A stretch of DNA of 36,085 nt from Candidatus Colwellia aromaticivorans (GTDB taxonomy: Bacteria; Pseudomonadota; Gammaproteobacteria; Enterobacterales; Alteromonadaceae), in contig NZ_QOLD01000052.1 of NCBI RefSeq assembly GCF_003333305.1, positions 1 to 36,085 of the forward strand. Direction: 5' to 3'. The notes below the pieces were generated by a model, which ran no database searches, was not told where the DNA came from, and was given only the letters and a program-made list of their open reading frames with translations. Made by a program: the position numbers and the translations under genes. This document shows positions 7,924 to 17,600 of this stretch, piece after piece. How positions within the stretch are numbered: the stretch's first letter is position 1; each line of letters opens with the position of its first letter.

Positions 7924-9891
7924 TCAAAACAAATCTAAAATCGTATTATTAATCGACTGACCTGAAGCCTTTTCAGCAACATAACCACTATTTTTAGGTA
8001 AAACTTTTTTAGCTAAGTCCCCACCAAAGCCCGTCCCTCCAAGTAAGGCTGCCACTGCTGCTTGTTTAAAATTCAAACCACTAAAACAAGGATCTAATGT
8101 TTGCCCCGCCAAATTACTAACAAAACCGTTAACAGCATCAAACAACGCCTTACCTGTGAGGAAGTTACTAGCTCCCCCAATTAAAGCAGCTTTCGCTACA
8201 TCAGCAAAAGAACCACCTGATGAATATGCTTTAAAACCACCTAAAAAAGCACCAATTCCTGCACTTATAAAATTAGCGGCAACCTCACCTGTTGGGTCAA
8301 CAAAATTAACAGGATCATTTTTCACATAACCATATAGATTAACTCCACCATCAAAGCGAATAGGATCTTTAGTGGTCCACCTTGCGGTTACAGAATCATA
8401 ATCTCTAGCCCCAAACCTAACTAACCCTGTATCGGTATCATAGATGCCACCCGCAAAGCCAAAGGGTTGAAAACTCGGATTGGTATCTTCTAAAACAACG
8501 CCGTTAGTATCGTAGCTAAGTTGCTGTACAACAGCACCATCACTGATATCAACGACTAAGCGAACGCTACCTAAATGGTCAGAGATAATACGATAGGTTT
8601 TACCGTCTTTTTCCATAACACTGGGTACATTGATTTTATCACCGTAGATAAAACGACTAACCACATTGTTGTCTTTATCTAACTCAGCAATAGGATTTAA
8701 TTGGTCTTGGTATAAAAAGCCTTGTTGTAAAATACCATTTACCTTTTTACCAACACGGCGGTTTTTACCGTCAATAATATAATCGATTGTTTTACCGTTA
8801 ACGGTAGCATTGAGTAAATTACCGGCTAAGTCATAGCTAAACTGTTTAGTTTCACCATTATCGGTAATGGTGGTTAATGCGCCATTAGCATCATAAAGAT
8901 AAACGGCAGTACCACGAGTTAATAATCGGTCTTGTGCATCAAACGTAGCTACAATGCCATTATGTAAGGTGCGGTTGCCGTTGGCATCAAATTGGTAACT
9001 TTGAATGATAGTACCATCTTGCTTAACTTCAACAAGTTGCCCTAATTGGTCATAGCTATAATTAAAAGTAGTCGTTTGACCGTTTACCGTTTCGGATAAC
9101 GAGGTAATACGACCTAAACCATCTCGGGTATAATCAGTATGAAATAAAGTAGAGTTGTCATAACTAGCTTGATAATCCGTCAATTCTGAAAAACCATTTA
9201 CCGTTTGATTGGTGTTAATGCTAGCTATCGTTGTTGAAGTTAATGTGCCGTTTTGCGCATCTCTCTCAAGAGTTAAATCACCTGCTTGCACTACAAGGTT
9301 ATCTTTGTCGTAACCATAAGCAACGGCATCACCATTAACGCTAATGCTATTGACAAGAAAATGATTATTATATTGCCTGTTCACATTGCCCACCGTGCCA
9401 TTAGCCCATGATTCTGACAATACTAAGTCACCATCATATTGATAAATTAATTGCTGACCATTAGCCGCCTCAATTTGCGCAAGCAGTCCTGTTGTTGGCT
9501 GGTAACTCATAGCTATATCTCCTTGTGGGGTATTGATAGAAGTTAACTGTCCTTTTGTTACATGATAGTTAAAAGTAACATCATCACCTGATGGATAAGT
9601 AATACGGGTTAATCGTTTATCTAAATCATAAAACCTTTCTGTTTTATGGTCAGGCAAAGCAATATTCGGCGGTACATAAGCGGTTTCTTTATCAACAGCG
9701 TTAAACTCAAATAAGTGCTCATTGCCTGTAGGTAAAACCATGCCCGTAATGTTGCTATTACCGTCATAAGTAAAGTCTATCAATTGATTGTCATCATTGG
9801 TTAATACCGCTTCTTTTTGCGTTACTCGGCCGATTAAATCATTGGTTAAATTGGTGATATTATCCTGAGCATCAGTGATTTTGAAAATCAA
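7924..9891 (-). CDS. Orphan, 5'-truncated Rhs/YD-repeat cassette with a distinct C-terminal tip
   Basis: 655 codons from a TTG directly after an in-frame TAA; no signal peptide and no upstream domains. From ITDAQDNITNLTNDLIGRVT to about residue 415 (VVSRFIYG) it is nearly the same as residues about 1570-1983 of the intact rhs gene, by eye roughly nine in ten residues. The Rhs core (FGARDYDSVTARWTTKDPIR, then GGVNLYGYV and DPVNFVDPTGE) is recognisable but diverged from the other copy. The last 120 residues are an unrelated Gly/Ala-rich hydrophobic tip with a single Cys. The homology stops beside a 19-nt repeat also found at an IS edge, pointing to IS-related truncation. It probably serves as a silent donor cassette unless the TTG, preceded by AGGGG, is used. 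Confidence 0.8.
   Translation of the reverse strand: MIFKITDAQDNITNLTNDLIGRVTQKEAVLTNDDNQLIDFTYDGNSNITGMVLPTGNEHLFEFNAVDKETAYVPPNIALPDHKTERFYDLDKRLTRITYPSGDDVTFNYHVTKGQLTSINTPQGDIAMSYQPTTGLLAQIEAANGQQLIYQYDGDLVLSESWANGTVGNVNRQYNNHFLVNSISVNGDAVAYGYDKDNLVVQAGDLTLERDAQNGTLTSTTIASINTNQTVNGFSELTDYQASYDNSTLFHTDYTRDGLGRITSLSETVNGQTTTFNYSYDQLGQLVEVKQDGTIIQSYQFDANGNRTLHNGIVATFDAQDRLLTRGTAVYLYDANGALTTITDNGETKQFSYDLAGNLLNATVNGKTIDYIIDGKNRRVGKKVNGILQQGFLYQDQLNPIAELDKDNNVVSRFIYGDKINVPSVMEKDGKTYRIISDHLGSVRLVVDISDGAVVQQLSYDTNGVVLEDTNPSFQPFGFAGGIYDTDTGLVRFGARDYDSVTARWTTKDPIRFDGGVNLYGYVKNDPVNFVDPTGEVAANFISAGIGAFLGGFKAYSSGGSFADVAKAALIGGASNFLTGKALFDAVNGFVSNLAGQTLDPCFSGLNFKQAAVAALLGGTGFGGDLAKKVLPKNSGYVAEKASGQSINNTILDLF
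8646..9884 (-). repeat. 1.24 kb direct repeat with the intact rhs gene (12330-13568)
   Basis: The YD-repeat portion of the orphan cassette matches the intact gene with scattered substitutions and no visible gaps. Beyond 8646 the two sequences drift apart abruptly, upstream of the Rhs core motif. A repeat of this length would allow homologous recombination that swaps core plus tip. Confidence 0.85.
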
Positions 9892-9892
9892 T

Positions 9893-9911
9893 TACTCTGA
9901 CCCCTTTGATT
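9893..9911. repeat. 19-nt repeat at the rhs truncation point, copy 2
   Basis: Identical to 7599-7617, same orientation. It abuts the exact position where homology between the orphan cassette and the intact rhs gene ends. Confidence 0.7.
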
Positions 9912-9935
9912 TGCTGGTTGAATATATTACAAGTA

Positions 9936-9985
9936 ATAGTCCGAACTATGAGAACGGGACATTTAACGTTTGGTTGGTGTTAATG
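9936..9985 (-). pseudogene. Short rhs and tip relics at the 3' end of the 170-residue gene
   Basis: 9960-9985 matches 9195-9220 (inside the orphan rhs) at 24 of 26 bases and encodes INTNQTLN on the minus strand. 9939-9959 matches 11221-11241 at 17 of 21 bases, the start of the decayed tip (PFAS-FG). The gene at 9980-10492 ends inside this relic. These pieces show that the stretch is assembled from old rhs material. Confidence 0.5.
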
Positions 9986-10492
9986 TTGGTTTGGCTCATT
10001 AAACGGCTCAAAATACTTTAGATGGTTAGGAGGTAAAGCCATGTAAAAGTTTTCTTTAGGAAAAAACAGCTCCGCCTCATAAGTAGTATTTAAAACATTC
10101 ACTTTAGGGTAACTTTGAAATGTAACTTTTTCATCCTTCAAACACTCAGATAGTTGTTCAATACAAGTGTCATATATAAAGTTTTTCTTAGTTATTTTGA
10201 TATAAACGATCTCCTCCGATCCTATTAACTCAATATTAAGAATTTTAGAATCACCATAAAACCACCACAAATATTGCTGAATAGTATTAAACGGATGAGG
10301 AAAAAATCTTTTATCCAGATCATTATGTACAACTAAGAAATCATTTAATAAATATTTTTTAATATGATCCAATTCATAGTAACTGGATTGAAAAATTATT
10401 TTTTGCACAGCACCTTTAAACATTGAAGAAAAAGATAAAAAATTTAATGTTATAAATAAATATATAATACCCCCTAAAATTAGACGAACCAT
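9980..10492 (-). CDS. Membrane-anchored protein of unknown family, possible orphan immunity protein
   Basis: 170 residues, ATG start with AAGGAG about 7 bases upstream. An N-terminal hydrophobic segment (about residues 3-22, RLILGGIIYLFITLNFLSFS) is followed by a roughly 145-residue soluble domain rich in aromatic residues, presumably outside the cytoplasm. I recognise no family. It lies between an rhs relic upstream and the orphan cassette downstream, all in one orientation, as expected for an immunity gene left behind when its tip was lost; this is inference. Its last codons overlap rhs-like sequence, so the original C-terminus may be altered. Confidence 0.55.
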   Translation of the reverse strand: MVRLILGGIIYLFITLNFLSFSSMFKGAVQKIIFQSSYYELDHIKKYLLNDFLVVHNDLDKRFFPHPFNTIQQYLWWFYGDSKILNIELIGSEEIVYIKITKKNFIYDTCIEQLSECLKDEKVTFQSYPKVNVLNTTYEAELFFPKENFYMALPPNHLKYFEPFNEPNQH

Positions 10493-10566
10493 TATCTACT
10501 CCTTGTGATGTTTTACATAACGCGTCTATTACATCTACGAAATCACAATAGTAAAACTAGGATTCC

Positions 10567-10718
10567 GACCACTTTTCTGAGAAACACTTCTCACTTTACC
10601 TGCCGGTGTATAGGTATAATAAGTAGTGGCTAAGCTATCAAACACTATAGTTACTACTCAACCTGTTTCATTTAATATACTAACTGAATTACGACCTTCT
10701 CCGTTAATTATTGTCATT
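10567..10718 (-). pseudogene. Decayed rhs fragment (YD-repeat region)
   Basis: The minus-strand translation runs EGRNSVSILNETG, a TGA stop, then VVTIVFDSLATTYYTYTPAG and KVRSVSQKSG. It aligns with the intact rhs protein EGRNTVSTLDEKGRVVSTTV and DGLATTYYTYTPTGEVSSVS at 13621-13772. One frame is kept across about 50 codons apart from the stop, so it is a remnant of a third rhs copy. Confidence 0.85.
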
Positions 10719-10827
10719 GTATGACACGAATTTTGTTAGCTACAAAATGACTCTCAAGCGTCGCCCCCCCCTTTTATTTTAAATGCTAAGCTGAATTGTG
10801 GGTTACGGTTACTTAGCTGCTTTTTCC

Positions 10828-11090
10828 TTACTTAACAAAACTAAAAAACATAAAAAAAACAATCAAGCAAAAATTACCTGTTGCAATTAAAATATCATTC
10901 TGAGTTTTAATTAGTGAGATTAATGCTGTTATGGGTTCACTTTGAACCTCTAGTTTAGTTATGGCATATTTAGTATTGTTTTTTATAGCCTTATACCTTC
11001 TACTTGAAAAATCTCAGTGCTCATACTGAAGTTTTCAGCTCTGTCTAAACTTTTAAAAGACATATAGAAGCCAGATAAACACAAGGACAT
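10828..11090 (-). pseudogene. Frameshifted small membrane-protein gene, candidate decayed immunity
   Basis: ATG at 11090 shares its A with the TGA of the decayed tip upstream (TGATG). The first frame reads MSLCLSGFYMSFKSLDRAEN and on to VEGIRL, then stops; a -1 shift near 10985 continues KNNTKYAITKLEVQSEPITA to a hydrophobic end FCLIVFFMFFSFVK. The 263-base length is not a multiple of three. Layout (an N-terminal LCxxGxYxMS-like hydrophobic segment, acidic middle, C-terminal helix) resembles the 117-residue gene at 11284-11637. Confidence 0.55.
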
Positions 11091-11242
11091 CAAAGTGGTG
11101 TAAAAGCCAAAGCACCTGATGTTGTAGATGGTCCCCAACCAATAACAGCACCTGCTCCACGAGTAATACCAGCAGCCTATGCTCCTCCAACTGCTGATTA
11201 AGCTATTTTACCTAATATTTGTCCGAATGATGCGAACGGAAC
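11090..11242 (-). pseudogene. Decayed Rhs C-terminal tip
   Basis: A 51-codon frame reads VPFASFGQILGKIA, stop, SAVGGA, stop, AAGITRGAGAVIGWGPSTTS and GALAFTPL, then TGA. The Gly/Ala-rich hydrophobic composition is like the orphan tip at 7924-8290. Two internal stops mark it as dead. It leads directly into the coupled relic at 10828-11090. Confidence 0.5.
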
Positions 11243-11263
11243 AACGGAACAAAAAAGTACGAT

Positions 11264-11282
11264 GCTAACTTTATCGGCTACA
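11264..11282. repeat. Unit-end repeat, copy 3 (partial)
   Basis: GTACGATGCTAACTTTATCG then GCTAC, 21 of 25 bases as in copies 1 and 2 (the block spans 11258-11282). It abuts the stop of the 117-residue gene at 11284. Confidence 0.6.
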
Positions 11283-11283
11283 A

Positions 11284-11637
11284 CTAAATTCGTTGATGCT
11301 TTTTAGATAAAAAAACAAAATACGTAATTATTAGTAATAGTAAAAAAAACAGAATTAAGCCTATCATAAGCAAGTCTGCTATCTCAGAATATAAAGTTTG
11401 AGATAGCTTCAACATAACTCTCGTTTTACCTTTCTCTACCTCTAAAAGTTTCATAAGTAACTTAGTATCCTTAATGGATTCAATTTTTACATTAGAAAGG
11501 TCATCATCAGCATAACTTTGCAAAAATTCTGTTGATTCATTTAAAACCACAAGAGTACTACTCATAAAATATAGCCCCAGAACACAAAGTATAAAAGCAA
11601 TAAAAGTTGCCGATATTTTTTTTTGAATAATCACCAT
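11284..11637 (-). CDS. Two-helix membrane protein, candidate immunity to the main Rhs tip
   Basis: 117 residues, starting 11 bases after the large rhs stop. Hydrophobic segments at about 9-28 (ATFIAFILCVLGLYFMSSTL) and 87-108 (LLMIGLILFFLLLLIITYFV) flank a charged 55-residue region with a heptad-like spacing of hydrophobics, so a periplasmic loop between two membrane helices is likely. No family was recognised. The role as immunity protein is inferred from position and from similar units downstream. Confidence 0.65.
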   Translation of the reverse strand: MVIIQKKISATFIAFILCVLGLYFMSSTLVVLNESTEFLQSYADDDLSNVKIESIKDTKLLMKLLEVEKGKTRVMLKLSQTLYSEIADLLMIGLILFFLLLLIITYFVFLSKKHQRI

Positions 11638-11648
11638 AATCTACCTCT

Positions 11649-14600
11649 CTATATTACCGGAATTGCTGTTAGTGCAATACAAACCATACCAGCAGCAATA
11701 GCAATCCCCCCCGTAACCACAGGAGACATCGCGGCAGTTCCTATTATTTCGGATGCTAATTGCTTATCCACTTGAGCTTTGATATTTAAATAATCTCTGG
11801 CCTTTTCGTTATCCCCATTTGCAATACACTCATTGGCTCGACTTGTCGCTAAATCTCTAAGGTGTTTCAAATTCATTTTAGCTTCACTCACACTATTATT
11901 GAAATCTATAGCTGTAGCAGCTAAATCAATTGCCTTAACAGTAGCGGCACAAACCATTCCACTTACGACTTCCTTACCTTCTGGATCAATACCATTAACT
12001 GGGTCGCTACCTACATAACCATATAAATTAACGCCACCATCAAAACGAATAGGATCTTTTGTTGTCCATCTGCCTATTTCAGCATCATAATCACGTGCAC
12101 CAAAACGGGTGAGCTTGGTGTGTTGGTCATAAAGCCCCCCTGCAAAACCAAATACTTGAAAACCGGGGTTGGTATCTAGGATAATATTGCCCCACACGTC
12201 GTAATCAAGACGTTGGGCTATCGTACCGTCACTCGTATTAATAATTAATCTTGGGCTGCCTAAATAGTCTGAAATAACACGGTAGGTTTTACCGTCTTTA
12301 ACCATGTAGTCAGGCACAAAAGCTTTACTGCCATAGATAAAGCGGCTAACTACATTGTTGTCTTTATCTAATTCCGCAATAGGATTTAATTGGTCTTGGT
12401 ATAAAAATCGCTGCTGTAAAATACCATTTACCTTTTTACCAACACGGCGGTTTTTACCGTCAATAATATAATCGATTGTTTTACCGTTAACGGTAGCATT
12501 GAGTAAATTACCGGCTAAATCATAGCTAAACTGCTTAGTTTCGCCATTATCGGTAATGGTGGTTAATGCGCCATTAGCATCATAAAGATAAACGGCAGTA
12601 CCACGAGTTAGTAACCTATCTTGCGCATCAAAGGTAGCCACAATACCATTATGTAATGTGCGATTGCCGTTGGCATCAAATTGGTAACTTTGTATGGTTG
12701 TACTGTCTTTTTTAACTTCAACAAGTTGCCCTAGTTGGTCATAGCGGTAATCAAAAGTGGTCGTTTGACCATTGACTGTTTCAGTTAACGACGTAATACG
12801 ACCTAAATCATCTCGGGTGTAATCAGTATTAAATAAAGTAGAGCTGTTATAACTAGCTTGATAATCCATTAATTCAGAGAAGCCATTTAAGGTTTGATTC
12901 GTGGTAATGCTAGCTAAGGTTGTTGAAGTTAACGTGCCATTTAACGCGTCTCTCTCAAGAATTAAATCACCTGCTTGCACTACAAGGTTATCTTTGTCAT
13001 AGCTATAAGCAACACCATCATTATTAACACTTATATTGTTAACAAGAAAATGATTATTGTATTGTCTGTTAACATTTCCCACCGTGCCATTAGCCCATGA
13101 TTCTGATAATACTAAGTCACCATCATATTGATAAATTAATTGCTGACCATTAGCCGCTTCAATTTGCGAAAGTAATCCGGTTGTTGACTGATAACTCATA
13201 GCGATATCACCTTGCGGTGTATTGATAGAGGTTAACTGTCCTTTTGTTACATGATAGTTAAAAGTAACATCATCACCTGATGGATAAGCAATACGGGTTA
13301 AACGTTTGTCTAAATCATAAAACCTTTCTGTTTTATGGTCAGGTAAAGCAATACTCGGTGGCACATAAAGCGTTTCTTTATCAACAGCATTAAACTCAAA
13401 TAAGTGCTCATTGCCTGTAGGTAAATTTATGCTTGTAATGTTGTTATTACCGTCATAAGTAAAATCAATCAATTGATTGTCATCATTGGTTAATACCGCT
13501 TCTTTTTGCGTTACTCGGCCGATTAAATCATTGGTTAGGTTGGTGATATTATTTTGAGCATCGGTAATTGTGGCTAAATAGCCATGCTCATTGTAGTCAA
13601 GAGTTGAGGTACGCTCCATTGCACCACTTTGTTGAGAAACACTACTGACTTCGCCCGTAGGCGTATAGGTATAATACGTGGTGGCTAAGCCATCAACCGT
13701 TGTCGACACTACCCGGCCTTTTTCATCGAGTGTGCTAACGGTATTGCGACCCTCGGCACTAGTTGTTGTTACTGTATTGGTGAGCAAGTCATACACGGAG
13801 CGACTTTCATTACCATTGATATTAATAATATCAGTATGCTTAGTCGCACTTAAAACATCACTTTCATCAACTAATACGACACTTTTACTGACATTGACTG
13901 ATGATGTTAAGCCAGAAGGAAGTTTTGTAATTCTTTGGCTTACATAAGGGGCTTTTGCTTTAAAGCGCGGGTCTGGGCTGTAATCTTTACTAACAACTAC
14001 GCCAGTTGGAAAAGTTTTCACTTCACTACCGTTAGCTTTGGTAACATTCGTTTTTACCGTACTATCATGGTTGGTCGTTGTTAAAACTTGCTCATTAAGG
14101 TTATTTGAAACTACCGTCATTACTTTTTTCAAACCAGAAGCCGATTCAACATTAATAGCATATGAGCCGCTAATAGGCTCACCAAACTCATCAAATACAG
14201 GTGTTTTACTCAATTGTGTAGATGAACCAAAGGCACTGGTATCTTTTACCAACAATCCACGTTCGTCATATTCAAAAGTAGAAGTATGGCTATTTAAATC
14301 TGTGAAGGTTGCCATCAATCCAGATGAGTCATACGTCATGGTATAAGTTTCTGTAAGTGGATTCGTAACATCAGCAAGATAACCGTTAGTATCGTAATTA
14401 AGCTGGGTTTGTAATCCGCTAGGAGAATTAATCGATATAGCATTAATTCCTTCTCGTATTATTTCAGTGATTTGATTATCACTATCAACAATACTGATAA
14501 GTAAGCCATTCACGTTATAATTAAATTGATAAATAGGCAACAAAGACTGGGCATCAAGCGTTGTTTGATGTTGCCCATTCCTATTAAAAGTGTAAATTAA

Positions 14601-17600
14601 GCTACCGTCTGTCGATGGTATATGAATAATATCATCCCTTAATGAGGCGTTATCAGCATAAATACGTCGTATTACATCCGCTTCACCTGTGAATAACTCC
14701 CCTGTTGGTGAAACAGCAAAGCTTAGCATACCTTCGGTTCCTGCATTTATTGCTGAGCCACCATTACGACTAGGCTCAGCAACCCAATAACCAACGCCCA
14801 TAAAATGATTAACAACACCATCGGCAGCTATTTTAAACAGCTGATAACTATCCCAATCAAAAATATAAATATTATCTTCACTATCTAATACGAAGTTGCC
14901 CAAGTTCGGCATCAAAGGTACATCTTCTATCAATAAGCCCTGTTGAATTTGACTAAAAATAGAATCAGGATTACCTAATACGGTTGTTATTATACCGCTC
15001 GAATCAATTCGTCTAATACGACCTTCACTAGTGAAAAAATATAAGTTCCCTTGAGAATCATATTGAAGATTACGAGCCCTTGAAATATTTGCTTCAATTG
15101 CTTGAATGCCATCTTCGCTAAACGCTGTGTTACCTGTACCCGCAATATGAATAACATCACCATTTAGGCGAAGTAAAAATATCTTGTTACCTGTGCTAAA
15201 AACAATTTCACCCATAGTATTAATAGTAATCATGTCAGCAGGAAACTCGCTAAAAACAGTACTGATAATACCCGTATTATCAACTTTTCTAATCTTAAAA
15301 TTACTGTCAGTTATATATATAGCACCATCTAACCCAAGAGCAAAATCTCTAATCATACCTAAATTAGCATTAATAGCTAAACCGCCATCACCCAACGCAC
15401 CAGAGATTCTATTCCCCGCCACTCTGGTGACATAGCCTGTAGAATCTATTTTACGAATAGTACCCGAAATAGAGGTATTACCTTTATCCATATAATACAA
15501 ATTACCTTGCGCATCAAACAGCATTTTATCTGGCCAATAAATTTTAACTTTAGAAACATCCTCTCCCTCCAGAGCAGGCCAGTAATCTAAATTATGACCA
15601 CCAAATTCATCAATGACATTCTGTACTTTAGATACTTTTTGATAAGTACAATTACCTTTGAATAACATACCATTATCTGGGTATAAAACGTGGTGAGGCG
15701 ATAGTCGCCATGCACCTAAACCTTGCGGTTTATTTAGGTATGAGCCTAAAAATTCTACCCAGTTTCTCTTTAGAATGACAGTTGAACTACTACGATTGCC
15801 TATAATTTGACTTGCATCACCAACACTTGCAAAGGATTGATTTAGCTCCGAAGCACTTTTGTAATAAACAGCACCATAAACATAATTAATTGAAATAAAA
15901 GCTTTTTGTAACCCATTTGCTTCACGTTCATACAAATCAAGACCATCCCATTCAAATTTATAGGTCAAATTAGCTTGTGACAAAAATCTCTTACTATAAT
16001 ATTTTCCTGCAATGATTATATTTACATCAATATATTTTAAACTGACTGGAATTGTCGCTTCAGTTACTTGAATCACTGTAGTTCTTTTACCCTTGTACCC
16101 CTTAGTTCCATCACTGCGATAGTTTAATGTGAAGTCAGTGCCTGAAATATTAACTTTTTCACCTAAGGATTGGTTTTGTACATCAATTATAGAGCCACAT
16201 TCTTCGTCTGCATCATCTGGCTCAACCTCTTGTTCATCTGGTAAAGGCAATGGTGGTGTTTCTGCATCTTCTGGCGGACCATAAGGCCAATTATGATCCC
16301 ACGGGGTGAAATGAGTGATGGGTACACGCCAAAAACTTTTACCCACTGAATAGGTTTGTGCTATAAAACTCAGCTCTTCTTGTGAGATATTTAGTGCAAG
16401 CAGCTCTGTTGAAGAGGCTATTTGACCTTCTCCAGCTATATCGAGAGCCGCATTACCATTTTCATCCAATGACAATACTTGAATAATGAGGCCATTATCT
16501 GAAGCAACCCATTTGGCCATTTCGCTATCGTACCAACCTGTTGGTACAGTCTCACCCACAGGGAAGTTTAAAAAATTGTCTACATAAAAAGGTAATGGCT
16601 GGTTAAACTCTACTTTGCTCGCACCTGCTTGAATTGCTTCATCAACACTTAACTCTACCGCATAGGTATAACCGCTTGTAGATGGTAATGTGCCAGGCAT
16701 GGCGTTGGGGCCATTTTCACCCACGGTATATTCAGTTGCTCTAACATTTAAGGTGGTTAATGCCTGCTGCGTACCATCTGGTAATATCATCGTTGCTTGT
16801 GTGTTAGCAGGGAATACTATTACCGCTGTTCGTTGTCCATCAACATCAGACATCGTACTACCCGTTGCAGCTTGCATAATATTACTATTAGCAATGATGG
16901 TGGTGACAATAGGATCGGCTTTGGTCATCACCACATCGTCTACATAGGAGAATTCTTGCCAATTAGTATTGACTTTACGCTGTACAGGAAAATAATCAGC
17001 ATGACTAAATGAAAGAGTGTTAGTCCCACCACCATTAACGACAATGTCATACATGCCATCAGCACGAGAAAGCGTCCAGCCATATTCACCATGGTTATGT
17101 ATTGCTACTTTAACGCCACTAAGCGGGTTATTATCTTTATCAAGTATTTGTCCTCGAATGATTGACATTAAATCTTCATCAATTACCCCTGAGTTGATAC
17201 CTTGTTGCACTGGTGTTGCCGAATCATACAAAAATGAGTATTTATCTTTAAATGTGGTAAATTCTGTAAGCTTTATTGGTGGTGCTATATTTTCAGGGTT
17301 TGGTGGTAGGTTTTGATTATTAGCACTGGTAACGAATAACGTAAACGATTGGATATCGTAACCGCCATTACCATCACTAACTTTTATGCTTACAAGATGC
17401 TCACCCACTTCATCCTCTGTTGGACTCCATTCTAATAAACCCGAATCAAGGCTCATTAGCATTGATTGCGGAGCAGCCTCTAAGCTGAACTGTAAACTAT
17501 CACCATCAATGTCGTTAGCAATAACTTGGTAGCTATATAATTGCCCTGCTAAGGTGTTAACTATTGGTGTACTGGTAATTTCTGGCGCTTGATTAACATT

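Noticed and set aside
11649..11980. Nuclease or deaminase identity for the main Rhs tip
   Set aside because: No His/Asp/Glu motif of a known toxin family could be recognised; only a hydrophobic end and helical segments are visible.
13678..17316. Several plus-strand open frames of 70-100 codons opposite the large rhs gene
   Set aside because: They are antisense shadows of a long, well-conserved minus-strand coding sequence, with no ribosome sites or recognisable motifs.
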